The notes under the pieces are model-generated. The model did not search any database, was not told the DNA's origin, and saw only the letters and a list, made by a program, of their open reading frames with translations. Position numbers and translations under genes: made by a program. DNA of 52,491 bases from Novosphingobium sp. (GTDB lineage: Bacteria > Pseudomonadota > Alphaproteobacteria > Sphingomonadales > Sphingomonadaceae): assembly GCA_017745295.1 (NCBI GenBank), contig JAGHZR010000028.1, positions 1 to 52,491 of the forward strand, written 5' to 3'. Below, in pieces: positions 25,681-33,951 of this stretch. Position 1 is the first letter of the stretch. Each line of letters starts with the position of its first letter.

Positions 25681-27603
25681 TTAACGTCTCCAGTTGCGTC
25701 CGCCGCCGCCGACGGCAAGCGGACGATCATCTTCGATAACTTCGGCCTGCGGGAAAGCGGCCTTGGTCGCCAGCACCAGCGGGTGCTGGTTCACGGCATC
25801 GCTTTCGGCGGTCTTCTGCGCTTCGGCCTGCTCGACCAGCGTGAGCATGAGCGCGGGCGCGCCCTCTTCCGCGACCTTGTAGACTTCCCAGCGCTCGCCC
25901 GTCGCCTTGGTCAGGCAGGCGCGCAGCAGCGCGGTGATATCCTCGCTGAAACCGGGCGGCTGCGCGTAGCGCAGCAGACTGGCCCCCAATTCGACGACGC
26001 GGACCTGCATGCGCATGGTGTTCGCGGTCGAAAGCTCGCCCATGTGCTCGACGTCCTCGACCAGCTCTTCCCAGCGACGCGTGACCATGGCGGCGGTGAT
26101 CGCGGGCGGAGCCACGGCAGCCGGAGCGCCGCCTTGCGCGCCACTTTCCGGACCGCTTGCAAGCGCGGGCGCCGGGGCGCGGGCGGCAAGCTCTTCCAGC
26201 TTCTTCACCAGCGATCCGGGGTCCGGCATGTCCGAGGCATGCATGATCCGCAGCAGCGCCATCTGCACCGCCACCAGCGGGTCGGGCGCGGACTTCACTT
26301 CCTCGTGCCCCTTGAGCAGCAGCTGCCAGATGCGGTGGACCTGACCGGCCTTGAGCGCCTTGGCCCAACCTTCGATCGCCTCACGCTCTTCCGCCGAATG
26401 CGCATCGTGCGCGCCGCCCGCGACTTGCGCCACGGCGATGCGGTGCACCAGCGTCATCAGCCCGCGCATGATCGCGATCGGCTCGACACCCAGAGCGAAC
26501 TGCCGCGCCACGAGTTCGAGCAGTTCCCCGCCCTTGCCGTCGAGAATGGCGGTGATGAGGCTGCGCTGCACGCTCTTGTCGGACAGACCGAGCATGTCGC
26601 GCACCTTCTCGGCGCGGACCTGACCTTCTCCATCGAGATCGGCATGGGCAATCGCCTGGTCGAGGATCGACAGACCATCGCGCACCGATCCCTCGGCAGC
26701 AGCGGCGACCATGGCGAGCGCCTCGTCCTCGGCCTCGACGCCTTCGAGACCGCAGACCTTGGCGAAGTGTTCGGCCAGCATCGGCGCAGGAATGCGGCGC
26801 AAGTCGAAGCGCTGGCAGCGCGACAGCACCGTGACCGGCAGCTTGTCGACTTCGGTGGTCGCGAAGAGGAACTTCACATGGGCCGGCGGCTCCTCAAGTG
26901 TCTTCAGCAAGGCATTGAAAGCATTGCGCGACAGCATGTGAACTTCGTCGATGATGTAGATCTTGTAGCGAGCCGAGACGGCGGCATAGCGCACCGCCTC
27001 GATGATCTCGCGCACGTCGTCGACACCGGTATGCGAGGCGGCGTCCATCTCGATCACGTCGATATGGCGGCCTTCGGCAATCGCCTGGCACGGCTCGCAC
27101 TGGCCGCAGGGGTCGATCGTCGGACCGCCCTGCCCGTCCGGACCGATGCAGTTGAGCGCCTTGGCAATCAGGCGCGCGGTCGAAGTCTTGCCAACCCCGC
27201 GCACGCCGGTCATCAGGAAGGCATGGGCCAGCCGGTCGCGCTTGATGGCGTTGGCCAGCGTCTGCACCATCGCTTCCTGACCGATCAGTTCGGCGAAAGT
27301 CTGCGGGCGGTACTTGCGCGCAAGTACGCGATAGGGCTGCGCCGGAGCGCCGACGGGTGCCGTTGCAGAAGGCGCGGCAGCAGCGGGCTTTGGTTCAGGA
27401 GCGGGCTTCGCTTCGACCGGAACCGATTCGACCGGCGCAGCGACAGGTTCAGCAGCAGCTTCAGCCGAGACAGGCGGCTCGGGTTCGCCGAACATCGACG
27501 CCTGACCGGCCTCTTCCAGTTCGGCCTGGGTCGGAGCAGCCTCTTCCTCCTCCTTGTCGTCCCAAGGGGGGGTATCGCCGAACATGTCGCGTGAATCGTC
27601 CAT
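25681..27603 (-). CDS. dnaX: DNA polymerase III subunit gamma/tau
   Basis: 640 residues. An acidic then Ala/Pro-rich extension of about 88 residues precedes the conserved start YRVLARKYRPQTFAELIGQE. The AAA+ clamp-loader core has GVRGVGKTS (133-141), zinc cysteines C152, C166, C169 and C172, and IIDEVHMLS. A C-terminal tau-like region follows. It loads the beta clamp (dnaN in this window) and bridges polymerase cores. I see no clear slippery sequence for a gamma form. The SRP RNA gene lies just upstream on the same strand. Confidence 0.96.
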   Translation of the reverse strand: MDDSRDMFGDTPPWDDKEEEEAAPTQAELEEAGQASMFGEPEPPVSAEAAAEPVAAPVESVPVEAKPAPEPKPAAAAPSATAPVGAPAQPYRVLARKYRPQTFAELIGQEAMVQTLANAIKRDRLAHAFLMTGVRGVGKTSTARLIAKALNCIGPDGQGGPTIDPCGQCEPCQAIAEGRHIDVIEMDAASHTGVDDVREIIEAVRYAAVSARYKIYIIDEVHMLSRNAFNALLKTLEEPPAHVKFLFATTEVDKLPVTVLSRCQRFDLRRIPAPMLAEHFAKVCGLEGVEAEDEALAMVAAAAEGSVRDGLSILDQAIAHADLDGEGQVRAEKVRDMLGLSDKSVQRSLITAILDGKGGELLELVARQFALGVEPIAIMRGLMTLVHRIAVAQVAGGAHDAHSAEEREAIEGWAKALKAGQVHRIWQLLLKGHEEVKSAPDPLVAVQMALLRIMHASDMPDPGSLVKKLEELAARAPAPALASGPESGAQGGAPAAVAPPAITAAMVTRRWEELVEDVEHMGELSTANTMRMQVRVVELGASLLRYAQPPGFSEDITALLRACLTKATGERWEVYKVAEEGAPALMLTLVEQAEAQKTAESDAVNQHPLVLATKAAFPQAEVIEDDRPLAVGGGGRNWRR

Positions 27604-27748
27604 CGCCTACCAAACTAGGGACTGGAGGCCGGAATGTCAGGGGAAAAGCAATTTGCTCCACAGCCCAGATCATCGGGCCAGATCAACGACACAGAGCCAA
27701 AAACCGGCCTTCCGGCGGGTCCGGCATCAATTTGTCATGATGTGGGCT

Positions 27749-27840
27749 GAAGGAGCCGGGCGACCCGCCGCTATCCGTTGTGGCTGCTTCCTTCCGGACC
27801 TGACCAGGTTGGCGAACGCAAACGTCCACCCGACTCCCGA
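27749..27840 (-). ncRNA. ffs: Signal recognition particle RNA, small bacterial (4.5S) type
   Basis: The minus strand carries the conserved Ffh-binding hairpin CAGGTCCGGAAGGAAGCAG with its GGAAG tetraloop region. The ends pair: GGAGUCGGGUGG at the 5' side forms twelve pairs, with three G-U wobbles, with the 3' GUCGCCCGGCUCC region. That fixes the gene at about 27749-27840, roughly 92 nt. It works with Ffh and FtsY in co-translational membrane targeting. It sits upstream of dnaX, a frequent position in proteobacteria. A possible end signal, CCGG-AAGG-CCGG then TTTTT, is at 27699-27716. Ends are good to a few bases. Confidence 0.93.
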
Positions 27841-27845
27841 GCGGC

Positions 27846-27874
27846 CCTATGGCGGCGCGCGTCCGGTTTGTCCA
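27846..27874 (-). promoter_or_regulatory. Promoter of the SRP RNA gene
   Basis: On the minus strand TGGACA (27869-27874) and CATAGG (27846-27851) are separated by exactly 17 bp. The implied start near 27839 coincides with the 5' end inferred from RNA pairing. The tRNA-Pro promoter has the same layout with TATAGG. Confidence 0.6.
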
Positions 27875-27996
27875 GCCTGCCTGTCCGACTTTTTAACACC
27901 GCAAAGTCTTCAGCGGCCCATAACGGCAGCGGCCCGCCCTTCCCTCACGGAAAGGCGGGCCGATTGCTCAGAAACCTGCGCCTCGGCGCGGACGGA

Positions 27997-28275
27997 TCAG
28001 CGGAAGTTGTCGGCGTAAGCCTGAAGCTTCAGGCGGCGCGGCGGCGTGGCATGCACTTCGGCCTCGATACCGTAGCGCGCGGCATAGGCCTTGGCTTCAT
28101 CCACGTCGGGGAACTTCAGCGTAACCTGCTGCCGGGTATCGCCAGAACCGGCCCAACCCATCAGGGGATCGGGCTTCTTCGCTTCGGCGGGGACGAATTC
28201 GAGGACCCACTGGTCCAGCAGTGCCTTGCCGGACTGCATGGCGTTCTTCGGGCGCTGATAGATGCGTGCACTCAT
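27997..28275 (-). CDS. ETC complex I accessory subunit, NDUFS4 family
   Basis: 92 residues. MSARIYQRPKNAMQSGKALL, then WVLEFVPAE, GWAGSGDTRQQVTLKFPD and EAKAYAARYGIEAEVH match the NDUFS4/18-kDa complex I subunit family. The YQRPKNAMQSG and GWxGSxDT blocks are the key signatures. Alphaproteobacteria keep this supernumerary subunit, usually away from the nuo operon as here. It is expected on the peripheral arm of NADH:quinone oxidoreductase. It lies 45 bp downstream of hrpB on the same strand. Confidence 0.92.
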   Translation of the reverse strand: MSARIYQRPKNAMQSGKALLDQWVLEFVPAEAKKPDPLMGWAGSGDTRQQVTLKFPDVDEAKAYAARYGIEAEVHATPPRRLKLQAYADNFR

Positions 28276-28320
28276 GGCCCAGCGCTTTGCCTCCGAATCA
28301 GGGAGAGAATCAAGCGCAAA

Positions 28321-30774
28321 TCACTTGTTTCTGGATGCCTCGAACGCATTGCGCGTCTTCAGGCTGGGATCTTCGGTCCAGGGCTGGTCCGGCCAGCGGT
28401 GCCGGGGATAGCGGCCCTTCATGTCGCGCTGCACGTCGCGCCACGATCCGCGCCAGAATCCGGGCAGGTCGCGAGTCGTCTGGATCGGCCGCCCGGCGGG
28501 AGATGTCAGCTTCAGGAGGAGCGGCTGCGCGGGCTGCCCGAAGGTTGGATGACGGTCCAGCCCGAACAGCGCCTGCACCCGCACCTCGACGCTGGGACCG
28601 CCATCGTCCTCATAGTCGATGGCATGGGTGCTGCCCGCCGGGCTGCGGAATTCCGGCGGCGCGAGCTTTTCGAGGCTTTGCTGGTCGTCCCAGTTCAGGC
28701 GGTTGCGCAAGGCCTCGGCCAGCCCGCCCTTGTCGATGGCATCGAGTCGCCGCCCCAGCAACGGGCCAAGCCAGTCGTCGAGATCCTCCACCAGCGCCGC
28801 TTCGGACAGCGCTGCGATCCCCGCATAGCGCGCGCGGCGCAGCAGCGAGAGACTGCCCTTCCCGAACGGAACGAGATCGAGGCCCTTCTCGCGCACGCGC
28901 TCCAGCAGGAAGGCCGAAATCGCCTCCGGATCGGGCGCGGGATCGGGACCGCTTGCCAGAGTGATCGCCCCGAGGCGCCGTTCGAGTCGCGCCTCGACGC
29001 GCCCTTCCGCCTCGTTCCAGCGCAGGACCGAGTGCCGTTCGATTCTTTCTCCGAGGCCCTGCTCGACTTCGGGCATTTCCAGCGAAGCGCCCGAGAGGAT
29101 ACGCGCGCCCTTGGCCTGCCCTTGCGCATCGCCGATCACCAGCCACTCACGCGCCGCTAGCGGCGAGGCGGGATCGAGCACATAGCCCCTGCCCCCGGCC
29201 GAGAGCCAATGCTCGCCGCTTGCATCGCGCCGCCGCGCCACCATGTCGGGCCGTCCGAGCGCCAGCAGCACGCCTGCGGGAATGTCCTCACCGTCATCCT
29301 CACCGGAGATCAGCGAACGTGCCCGCCGTGCCCAGCCCGCCGCCAGCTTGCGCGAGGCTTCCGCGCGCGGTGCGCGGTCGCCGTCCCAGCGTGAGAGCCG
29401 CTGCGCCAGATCCTCGCTGCGTCCGCCCAACCCGCGCTCCTGAAGCAGCAGGGCGAGCTTCGCGGCGGTTCCAGCGGCGCCGCGCTCGGCGGCATGGAGG
29501 ATCATCGCCGCCTGCGCCGGGTCCATCGGCAGGCTCGCGACCTTGCGTCCGAACGCGGTGATCCGCCCTTCTCCGTCCAGCGCGCCGAGCGCCTCAAGCT
29601 GGCGCCGCGCGGCGTCCAGCGCGGGCACCGGCGGCGGATCGATCCAGGCCATGGCCGCCGGATCGCCCGCACCCCACTGCGCCAGCGAGAGCGTCAGCGG
29701 TGCGAGGTCGCTGGTCAGCATTTCCGGCGGATCGAACTCGGGCCGTCCCGGATGCGCGGCCTCCTCCCAGAGACGATAGGCGGTGCCCGGCCCCTGCCGC
29801 GCGGCGCGACCGGCCCGCTGCGCGGCGGAAGCCCGGCTCGCCCGGTGCGTCGCCAATCGGGTGACGCCCGCCGCCTTGTCGAACTCCGCGCGGCGCGAGA
29901 GGCCGCTGTCCACCACCACCGAAACGCCCTCCAGCGTCAGCGAGGTTTCCGCAATCGCGGTCGACAGCACGATCCGGCGACGCCCTTGCGGATCGCGGCG
30001 AATCGCCGCGCGCTGGGCAGAAGGTTCGCATTGTCCGTGCAGCGGCAGAACCAGCGCCCCCGGCAGCTTTTCAGCGAGTCGCTCGCCCACGCGGTCGATC
30101 TCGCGCACGCCGGGCAGGAAGGCGAGGATATCGCCGTCCTGCTCGCGCCATGCGGTCAACACGGCAGAGGCCATAGCATCCTCGATCCGCTGGTCGGGCG
30201 AGCCGCCGAGCCAGCGAATCGCCAGCGGCCAGGCCTTGCCCTCGCTCTCGATAACCGGCACCTTGTCGCCCAGCAGACGCGCAAAACGCGCGCCGTCGAT
30301 CGTTGCGGACATGACGACGATACGCAGGTCGTCGCGCAGGACCTGACTCGATTCGATCGCGAGCGCTAGGCCGAGGTCGCTATCCAGATGGCGCTCGTGC
30401 GCCTCGTCGAACAGCACCGCCGAGACCCCGGAAAGCTCCGGATCGGAGACGATGGTGGAGACGAAGATCGCCTCGGTCATGACCACGACTCGCGTGCGCG
30501 CCGATCGCTTCACGTCGAGGCGGGTGACGTAACCGATCGTCTCGCCGGCCCTCTCGCCCAGTTGCTCGGCCATGCGCTCGGCGGCTGCGCGCGCGGCGAC
30601 ACGGCGGGGGGACAGCAGGATCACCGTGCCGGTGCACCAGGGTTCGGCCAGCAGAACCGGGGCCAAAGCCGTGGTCTTGCCCGCCCCCGGCGGCGCAATC
30701 AGCACGGCGTGAGGACCGTCACGCAATGCGGACAGGACTTCGGGCAATACGGCGTGGATGGGAAGCTCGCTCAC
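28321..30774 (-). CDS. hrpB: ATP-dependent helicase HrpB
   Basis: 817 residues, the usual HrpB length. DEAH-box helicase motifs are in order: APPGAGKTT (28-36), DEAH (123-126), SAT in VVMSATID (about 154-161), AIAETSLTLEGVSVVVDSG and QRAGRAAR. The C-terminal HrpB domain ends with TRDLPGFWRGSWRDVQRDMK and GRYPRHRWPDQPW, which is specific to HrpB rather than HrpA. Its cellular role is poorly known. It diverges from the GGDEF-EAL gene across 141 bp. Confidence 0.95.
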   Translation of the reverse strand: MSELPIHAVLPEVLSALRDGPHAVLIAPPGAGKTTALAPVLLAEPWCTGTVILLSPRRVAARAAAERMAEQLGERAGETIGYVTRLDVKRSARTRVVVMTEAIFVSTIVSDPELSGVSAVLFDEAHERHLDSDLGLALAIESSQVLRDDLRIVVMSATIDGARFARLLGDKVPVIESEGKAWPLAIRWLGGSPDQRIEDAMASAVLTAWREQDGDILAFLPGVREIDRVGERLAEKLPGALVLPLHGQCEPSAQRAAIRRDPQGRRRIVLSTAIAETSLTLEGVSVVVDSGLSRRAEFDKAAGVTRLATHRASRASAAQRAGRAARQGPGTAYRLWEEAAHPGRPEFDPPEMLTSDLAPLTLSLAQWGAGDPAAMAWIDPPPVPALDAARRQLEALGALDGEGRITAFGRKVASLPMDPAQAAMILHAAERGAAGTAAKLALLLQERGLGGRSEDLAQRLSRWDGDRAPRAEASRKLAAGWARRARSLISGEDDGEDIPAGVLLALGRPDMVARRRDASGEHWLSAGGRGYVLDPASPLAAREWLVIGDAQGQAKGARILSGASLEMPEVEQGLGERIERHSVLRWNEAEGRVEARLERRLGAITLASGPDPAPDPEAISAFLLERVREKGLDLVPFGKGSLSLLRRARYAGIAALSEAALVEDLDDWLGPLLGRRLDAIDKGGLAEALRNRLNWDDQQSLEKLAPPEFRSPAGSTHAIDYEDDGGPSVEVRVQALFGLDRHPTFGQPAQPLLLKLTSPAGRPIQTTRDLPGFWRGSWRDVQRDMKGRYPRHRWPDQPWTEDPSLKTRNAFEASRNK

Positions 30775-30915
30775 GCCCGCCTCCTTAGGGCCGGTGGCGT
30801 CAACGGGAAAGACTTCGTCCCGATATCAACCGAACCCGAAACGGATGAGATAAAGCGAGACGTCTACGCTTCATCAAGGAATTGTACTTAAGCAAAACTC
30901 TCAGGAGTTCACGTT

Positions 30916-32862
30916 TTGCCCGATGCCAGTTCAATCCAGAGCAAGATGCACCGCGCCGGGCACTATCCGCTGCCCGTCGCGCAGTACTTGCGCCTGCGCG
31001 AACGAATCCCGCCGCTCTACGGGCTTTTGTCGATCAATGCGGCCATTCTCGCCTACACGCATCGCGCACTGGCACCGGGTTATCTGACGCTCACGATCCC
31101 CGCGATCCTCATCGCCTGCTGCCTGATTCGCATGCTGGTCTGGTTGCGTCCGGTCTCCCAGCGCGACCTTGAAGCCGATGTCGCGCACCGGCGCATGAAA
31201 CAGGCGATCTGGCTTTCGCTGCTCTTCGCCATGACGTTCGCCATCTGGGCGCTCTGCCTCGACCGTTACGGCGGGCCTTATGAGCATGGCCACGTCGCCG
31301 TCTTCGTCTCCGTCACGGTGCTCGGCTGCGTGTTCTGCCTGACGTTCCTGCCCACGGCGGCGCTGCTGATCTGCGTGACGGCGCTGGGCATGTTCCTCGT
31401 CTATTGCATGACCACGGGGTCGGAAACGCTCACGGCCGTGGCGATCAATATCGCCCTCGTCGCCGCCGTGATCCTCAAGATCCTGCGCGACACCTACGAT
31501 TCCTTCGTCGAACTGGAGATGGCCCAGCGCGAGTTGCGGGTCGAGCGCCGGCAGGCCCAGGCGCTGGGCGACGAGAACGCCCGCCTTGCCCAAACCGACG
31601 CGCTGACCGGCCTGCCGAACAGGCGCTACTTCTTCGCGGCGCTCGAACGGCTGCTGGAAACGGCGCAGGATCAGGTATTCTGCGTCGGGCTGATCGATCT
31701 CGACCGCTTCAAGCCGGTCAACGACACTTATGGCCATGCCCAGGGCGACCGCCTGCTTCAGGTGATCGGCACACGCCTGATCGCGCAATGCGACCCGAGC
31801 GTGACGATCGCCCGGCTTGGCGGCGACGAATTCGGCTTCATCGTGCCCGGCGGCCCCGACGAAGCCGAGGCGATCGCCCAGAAATTCTGCACTGCCATCC
31901 GCATGCCCGCCCGTCTCGGCGAAGTAACGGTGGCGATCGGTGGGTCGGCGGGAATCTCGATCTACCCGGAAAGCGCCCGCAACGCCCATTCGCTCTACGA
32001 CCGGGCCGACTTCGCGCTCTATCACGCCAAGAACCACCGGCGCGGACAATGCGTGCGCTTCTCGGACCAGCTGGAAACCCTGATCCGCTCCGAACAGGCG
32101 CTCGATTCGGCCCTGCAGAGCGCCGATCTCGCGCAGGAACTGTCCGTCGCCTATCAGCCGATCATCGCTACCGAGAGCAACCAGCCGGTCGGCTTCGAGT
32201 GCCTCGCCCGCTGGACTTCACCCACGCTCGGCGCGGTGCCACCGGAGCAGATGATCGCCGCCGCCGAGCGCGTGGGCCGCGCCCGCGAAGTGACCGCCAC
32301 ACTGTTCGACCGCGCGCTGGACACTCTGGCCTTGCTGCCGCACCCGATCTCGATCTCGTTCAATCTTTCCGGGCACGACATTTCCGATACGGAAACGATC
32401 GCCACCCTCCTCGACCGTATCGAACGCAGCGGCTGTGACGCGCGGCGCCTGCTTTTCGAGATCACCGAAACGACACTGATCGCCGAATTCGAGACGGCCC
32501 GCACCGTGCTCGAACGTCTGCGCGCGACCGGCGCCCGCATCGCGCTCGACGACTTCGGCACCGGCTATTCCAGTCTCTCGTCGCTGCACCAGTTGCCGCT
32601 CGACATGGTCAAGATCGACCGCAGCTTCGCCCCGCGCCTCGACGAAACCGTGGGCCGCCGCCTGATCTCGGCAATCCGCAATCTCGCGCGCGCGCTCTCG
32701 CTGGAATGCGTGATCGAGGGGATCGAGACCGAGGACCAGCTGCTCAGCGCCCGCATCGCCGGGTTCTCGCTGGCCCAGGGTTTCCACATCGCCCGGCCCA
32801 TGACGCTGGAAGACATGCTCGGCCGGGTCGATGCCTCGGCCAAGGCCTGGCAGCTGGCTTGA
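30916..32862 (+). CDS. Membrane GGDEF-EAL domain protein
   Basis: 648 residues from a TTG start at 30916, supported by AGGAG eight bases upstream. An ATG at 30946 is the alternative. About five to six membrane segments (33-50, 57-77, 97-114, 126-145, 147-165, 174-190) lead by a coiled linker to a GGDEF domain with intact GGDEF (302-306) and an EAL domain. In the EAL motif the middle residue is changed: ECL (428-430). The catalytic Glu is kept, and DDFGTGYSSL (545-554) is intact. No RxxD I-site is seen. It probably makes and/or degrades c-di-GMP. Net activity cannot be read. Unlike the protein at 517-3219 it has no PAS or PilZ domain. Confidence 0.93.
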   Translation: MPDASSIQSKMHRAGHYPLPVAQYLRLRERIPPLYGLLSINAAILAYTHRALAPGYLTLTIPAILIACCLIRMLVWLRPVSQRDLEADVAHRRMKQAIWLSLLFAMTFAIWALCLDRYGGPYEHGHVAVFVSVTVLGCVFCLTFLPTAALLICVTALGMFLVYCMTTGSETLTAVAINIALVAAVILKILRDTYDSFVELEMAQRELRVERRQAQALGDENARLAQTDALTGLPNRRYFFAALERLLETAQDQVFCVGLIDLDRFKPVNDTYGHAQGDRLLQVIGTRLIAQCDPSVTIARLGGDEFGFIVPGGPDEAEAIAQKFCTAIRMPARLGEVTVAIGGSAGISIYPESARNAHSLYDRADFALYHAKNHRRGQCVRFSDQLETLIRSEQALDSALQSADLAQELSVAYQPIIATESNQPVGFECLARWTSPTLGAVPPEQMIAAAERVGRAREVTATLFDRALDTLALLPHPISISFNLSGHDISDTETIATLLDRIERSGCDARRLLFEITETTLIAEFETARTVLERLRATGARIALDDFGTGYSSLSSLHQLPLDMVKIDRSFAPRLDETVGRRLISAIRNLARALSLECVIEGIETEDQLLSARIAGFSLAQGFHIARPMTLEDMLGRVDASAKAWQLA

Positions 32863-32885
32863 AATTCGCTGAAAGCGAATTTTGC
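32862..32885 (+). terminator. Hairpin terminator of the GGDEF-EAL gene
   Basis: A perfect 9-bp stem AAATTCGCT / AGCGAATTT with a GAA loop directly at the stop codon, ending in TTTT. Confidence 0.6.
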
Positions 32886-33026
32886 GGCACCAGCCCACGC
32901 CCGCCCCGAAGAGCACGAAAAGGTCCGGGGGACCTTTTCGCTGAGGGGACCGACCGCCCACCGGCAGTATACTTGAGTGGCAGGTCGGGTGGGGGCGCCT
33001 AAACGAACTGGGGCTGGTGCCGCAAC

Positions 33027-33050
33027 GAAAATGCCCGGAAGGGCATTTTC
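33027..33050 (-). terminator. Hairpin terminator of the TonB-like gene
   Basis: A perfect 10-bp stem (GAAAATGCCC / GGGCATTTTC) with a GGAA loop, 13 bases past the minus-strand stop. It is part of composite element A. Confidence 0.6.
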
Positions 33051-33062
33051 CAAACACGCTTT

Positions 33063-33833
33063 TCAGATATCGCCCTTGGTGCCGTAATCGATGCGGATGC
33101 GCACCCAGGTTCCGAGCTGCTGCTTGCCGTTGATGCGCGGCGGAAGCACCTCGAACTGCCAGGCCGCGTTGAGCACCGCGCGTCCGAAGCCCGATCCGCG
33201 CGGCGATTCGCCGAGGATCTGGCAGTTCTCGACCTTGTAGTGCTCGATGGTCTGGCAGGCGATCATGCCCCAACCGCTGCGCGGGCGGTTTTCGGGCAGA
33301 TAGCCGCCGAGCTGCGCGTCGGTCGGACGGCGGAACCAGTCGGCATTGTAGAGCGTGGCCCCGCCCGGACCTTCGCCGGGACCGTAAGTCCCGCCGGAAC
33401 CGCCGCTCGGCGCAGCGGAACCCTGGGCCGGTTCCGGTCCCTTCATCTTGCCGATGTCGGCAGCCGCGAACTCCTGCCGCGACAACTTGAGGAAAGTGAA
33501 GGCGGGCTTTTCCTCCACCGGCTTCACCACCGGCGGCGTCGGCGGCACCTTTTCCCGGACGACTTTCGCCTGGCTGGTCTTCTCGGTCTTCTTTTCCTCG
33601 CGCTGCTTCGGCTTTTCCGGCTTCTCGCCGCCCTTGTCGCGGTCGTGGTCGACGACATCGAAGGTCGTCAGCGAGGTCGTCTTCTCAACCAGTTGGGGAA
33701 CGAGGCCGGTCTGGTAGATCGCCAGAAGCAGCGCAATGAGGATCAATCCCCCGGAGAGGATCGAAGAAACGAAGCGTTGGCGCGGCGAACCGGGCTGATA
33801 GCCCGATGTCACCATCTCGGATTCGGCGGGCAT
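33063..33833 (-). CDS. TonB family energy transducer-like protein
   Basis: 256 residues from the ATG at 33833. No strong ribosome binding site is visible, and the ATG at 33815 or a longer form are alternatives. It has one N-terminal membrane anchor (FVSSILSGGLILIALLLAIY, about 21-40), then a Lys/Glu/Pro-rich stretch (EKPEKPKQREEKK, VPPTPPVVKPVEEKPA) like the periplasm-spanning arm of TonB. A C-terminal domain with VENCQILGESPRGSGFGRAVL and the terminal VRIRIDYG resembles TonB_C. It would transmit proton-motive energy to TonB-dependent receptors. exbB and exbD are not adjacent. Its TGA falls within the edge of palindromic element A. Confidence 0.85.
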   Translation of the reverse strand: MPAESEMVTSGYQPGSPRQRFVSSILSGGLILIALLLAIYQTGLVPQLVEKTTSLTTFDVVDHDRDKGGEKPEKPKQREEKKTEKTSQAKVVREKVPPTPPVVKPVEEKPAFTFLKLSRQEFAAADIGKMKGPEPAQGSAAPSGGSGGTYGPGEGPGGATLYNADWFRRPTDAQLGGYLPENRPRSGWGMIACQTIEHYKVENCQILGESPRGSGFGRAVLNAAWQFEVLPPRINGKQQLGTWVRIRIDYGTKGDI

Positions 33834-33951
33834 GGCGGCGTCTGAATAGGGCGCTTCCCATGCCACTGCAATTGCAGGGATGTTGCAGGATCGTTGCACG
33901 GCGAAGTCCTGTGCCAAAAAACCGCCGGACTGTGCCGTAAAGCGCGGAGAC

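Larger units (their letters stand above)
32862..33066. repeat. Composite palindromic element between convergent genes (copy A)
   Basis: The whole gap between two convergent stops is structured. In order: hairpin AAATTCGCT-GAA-AGCGAATTT (32862-32882); outer arms TTGCGGCACCAGCCC (32882-32896) and GGGCTGGTGCCGCAA (33011-33025); an internal perfect 11-bp hairpin CGAAAAGGTCC/GGACCTTTTCG (32916-32940); AGGTCGGGTGGGGGCGC (32982-32998); and hairpin GAAAATGCCC-GGAA-GGGCATTTTC (33027-33050). The 17-mer, the arms and the right-hand hairpin are related to the element at the right end of the window. Confidence 0.8.

Noticed and set aside
25681..26200. Programmed frameshift site for a short gamma form of DnaX
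   Set aside because: I found no A-rich slippery heptamer followed by a stem-loop comparable to the E. coli signal.
25531..27594. A 687-codon open frame antisense to dnaX
   Set aside because: It lies entirely over dnaX and part of ybaB, with no domain, and has the low-complexity composition of a shadow frame.
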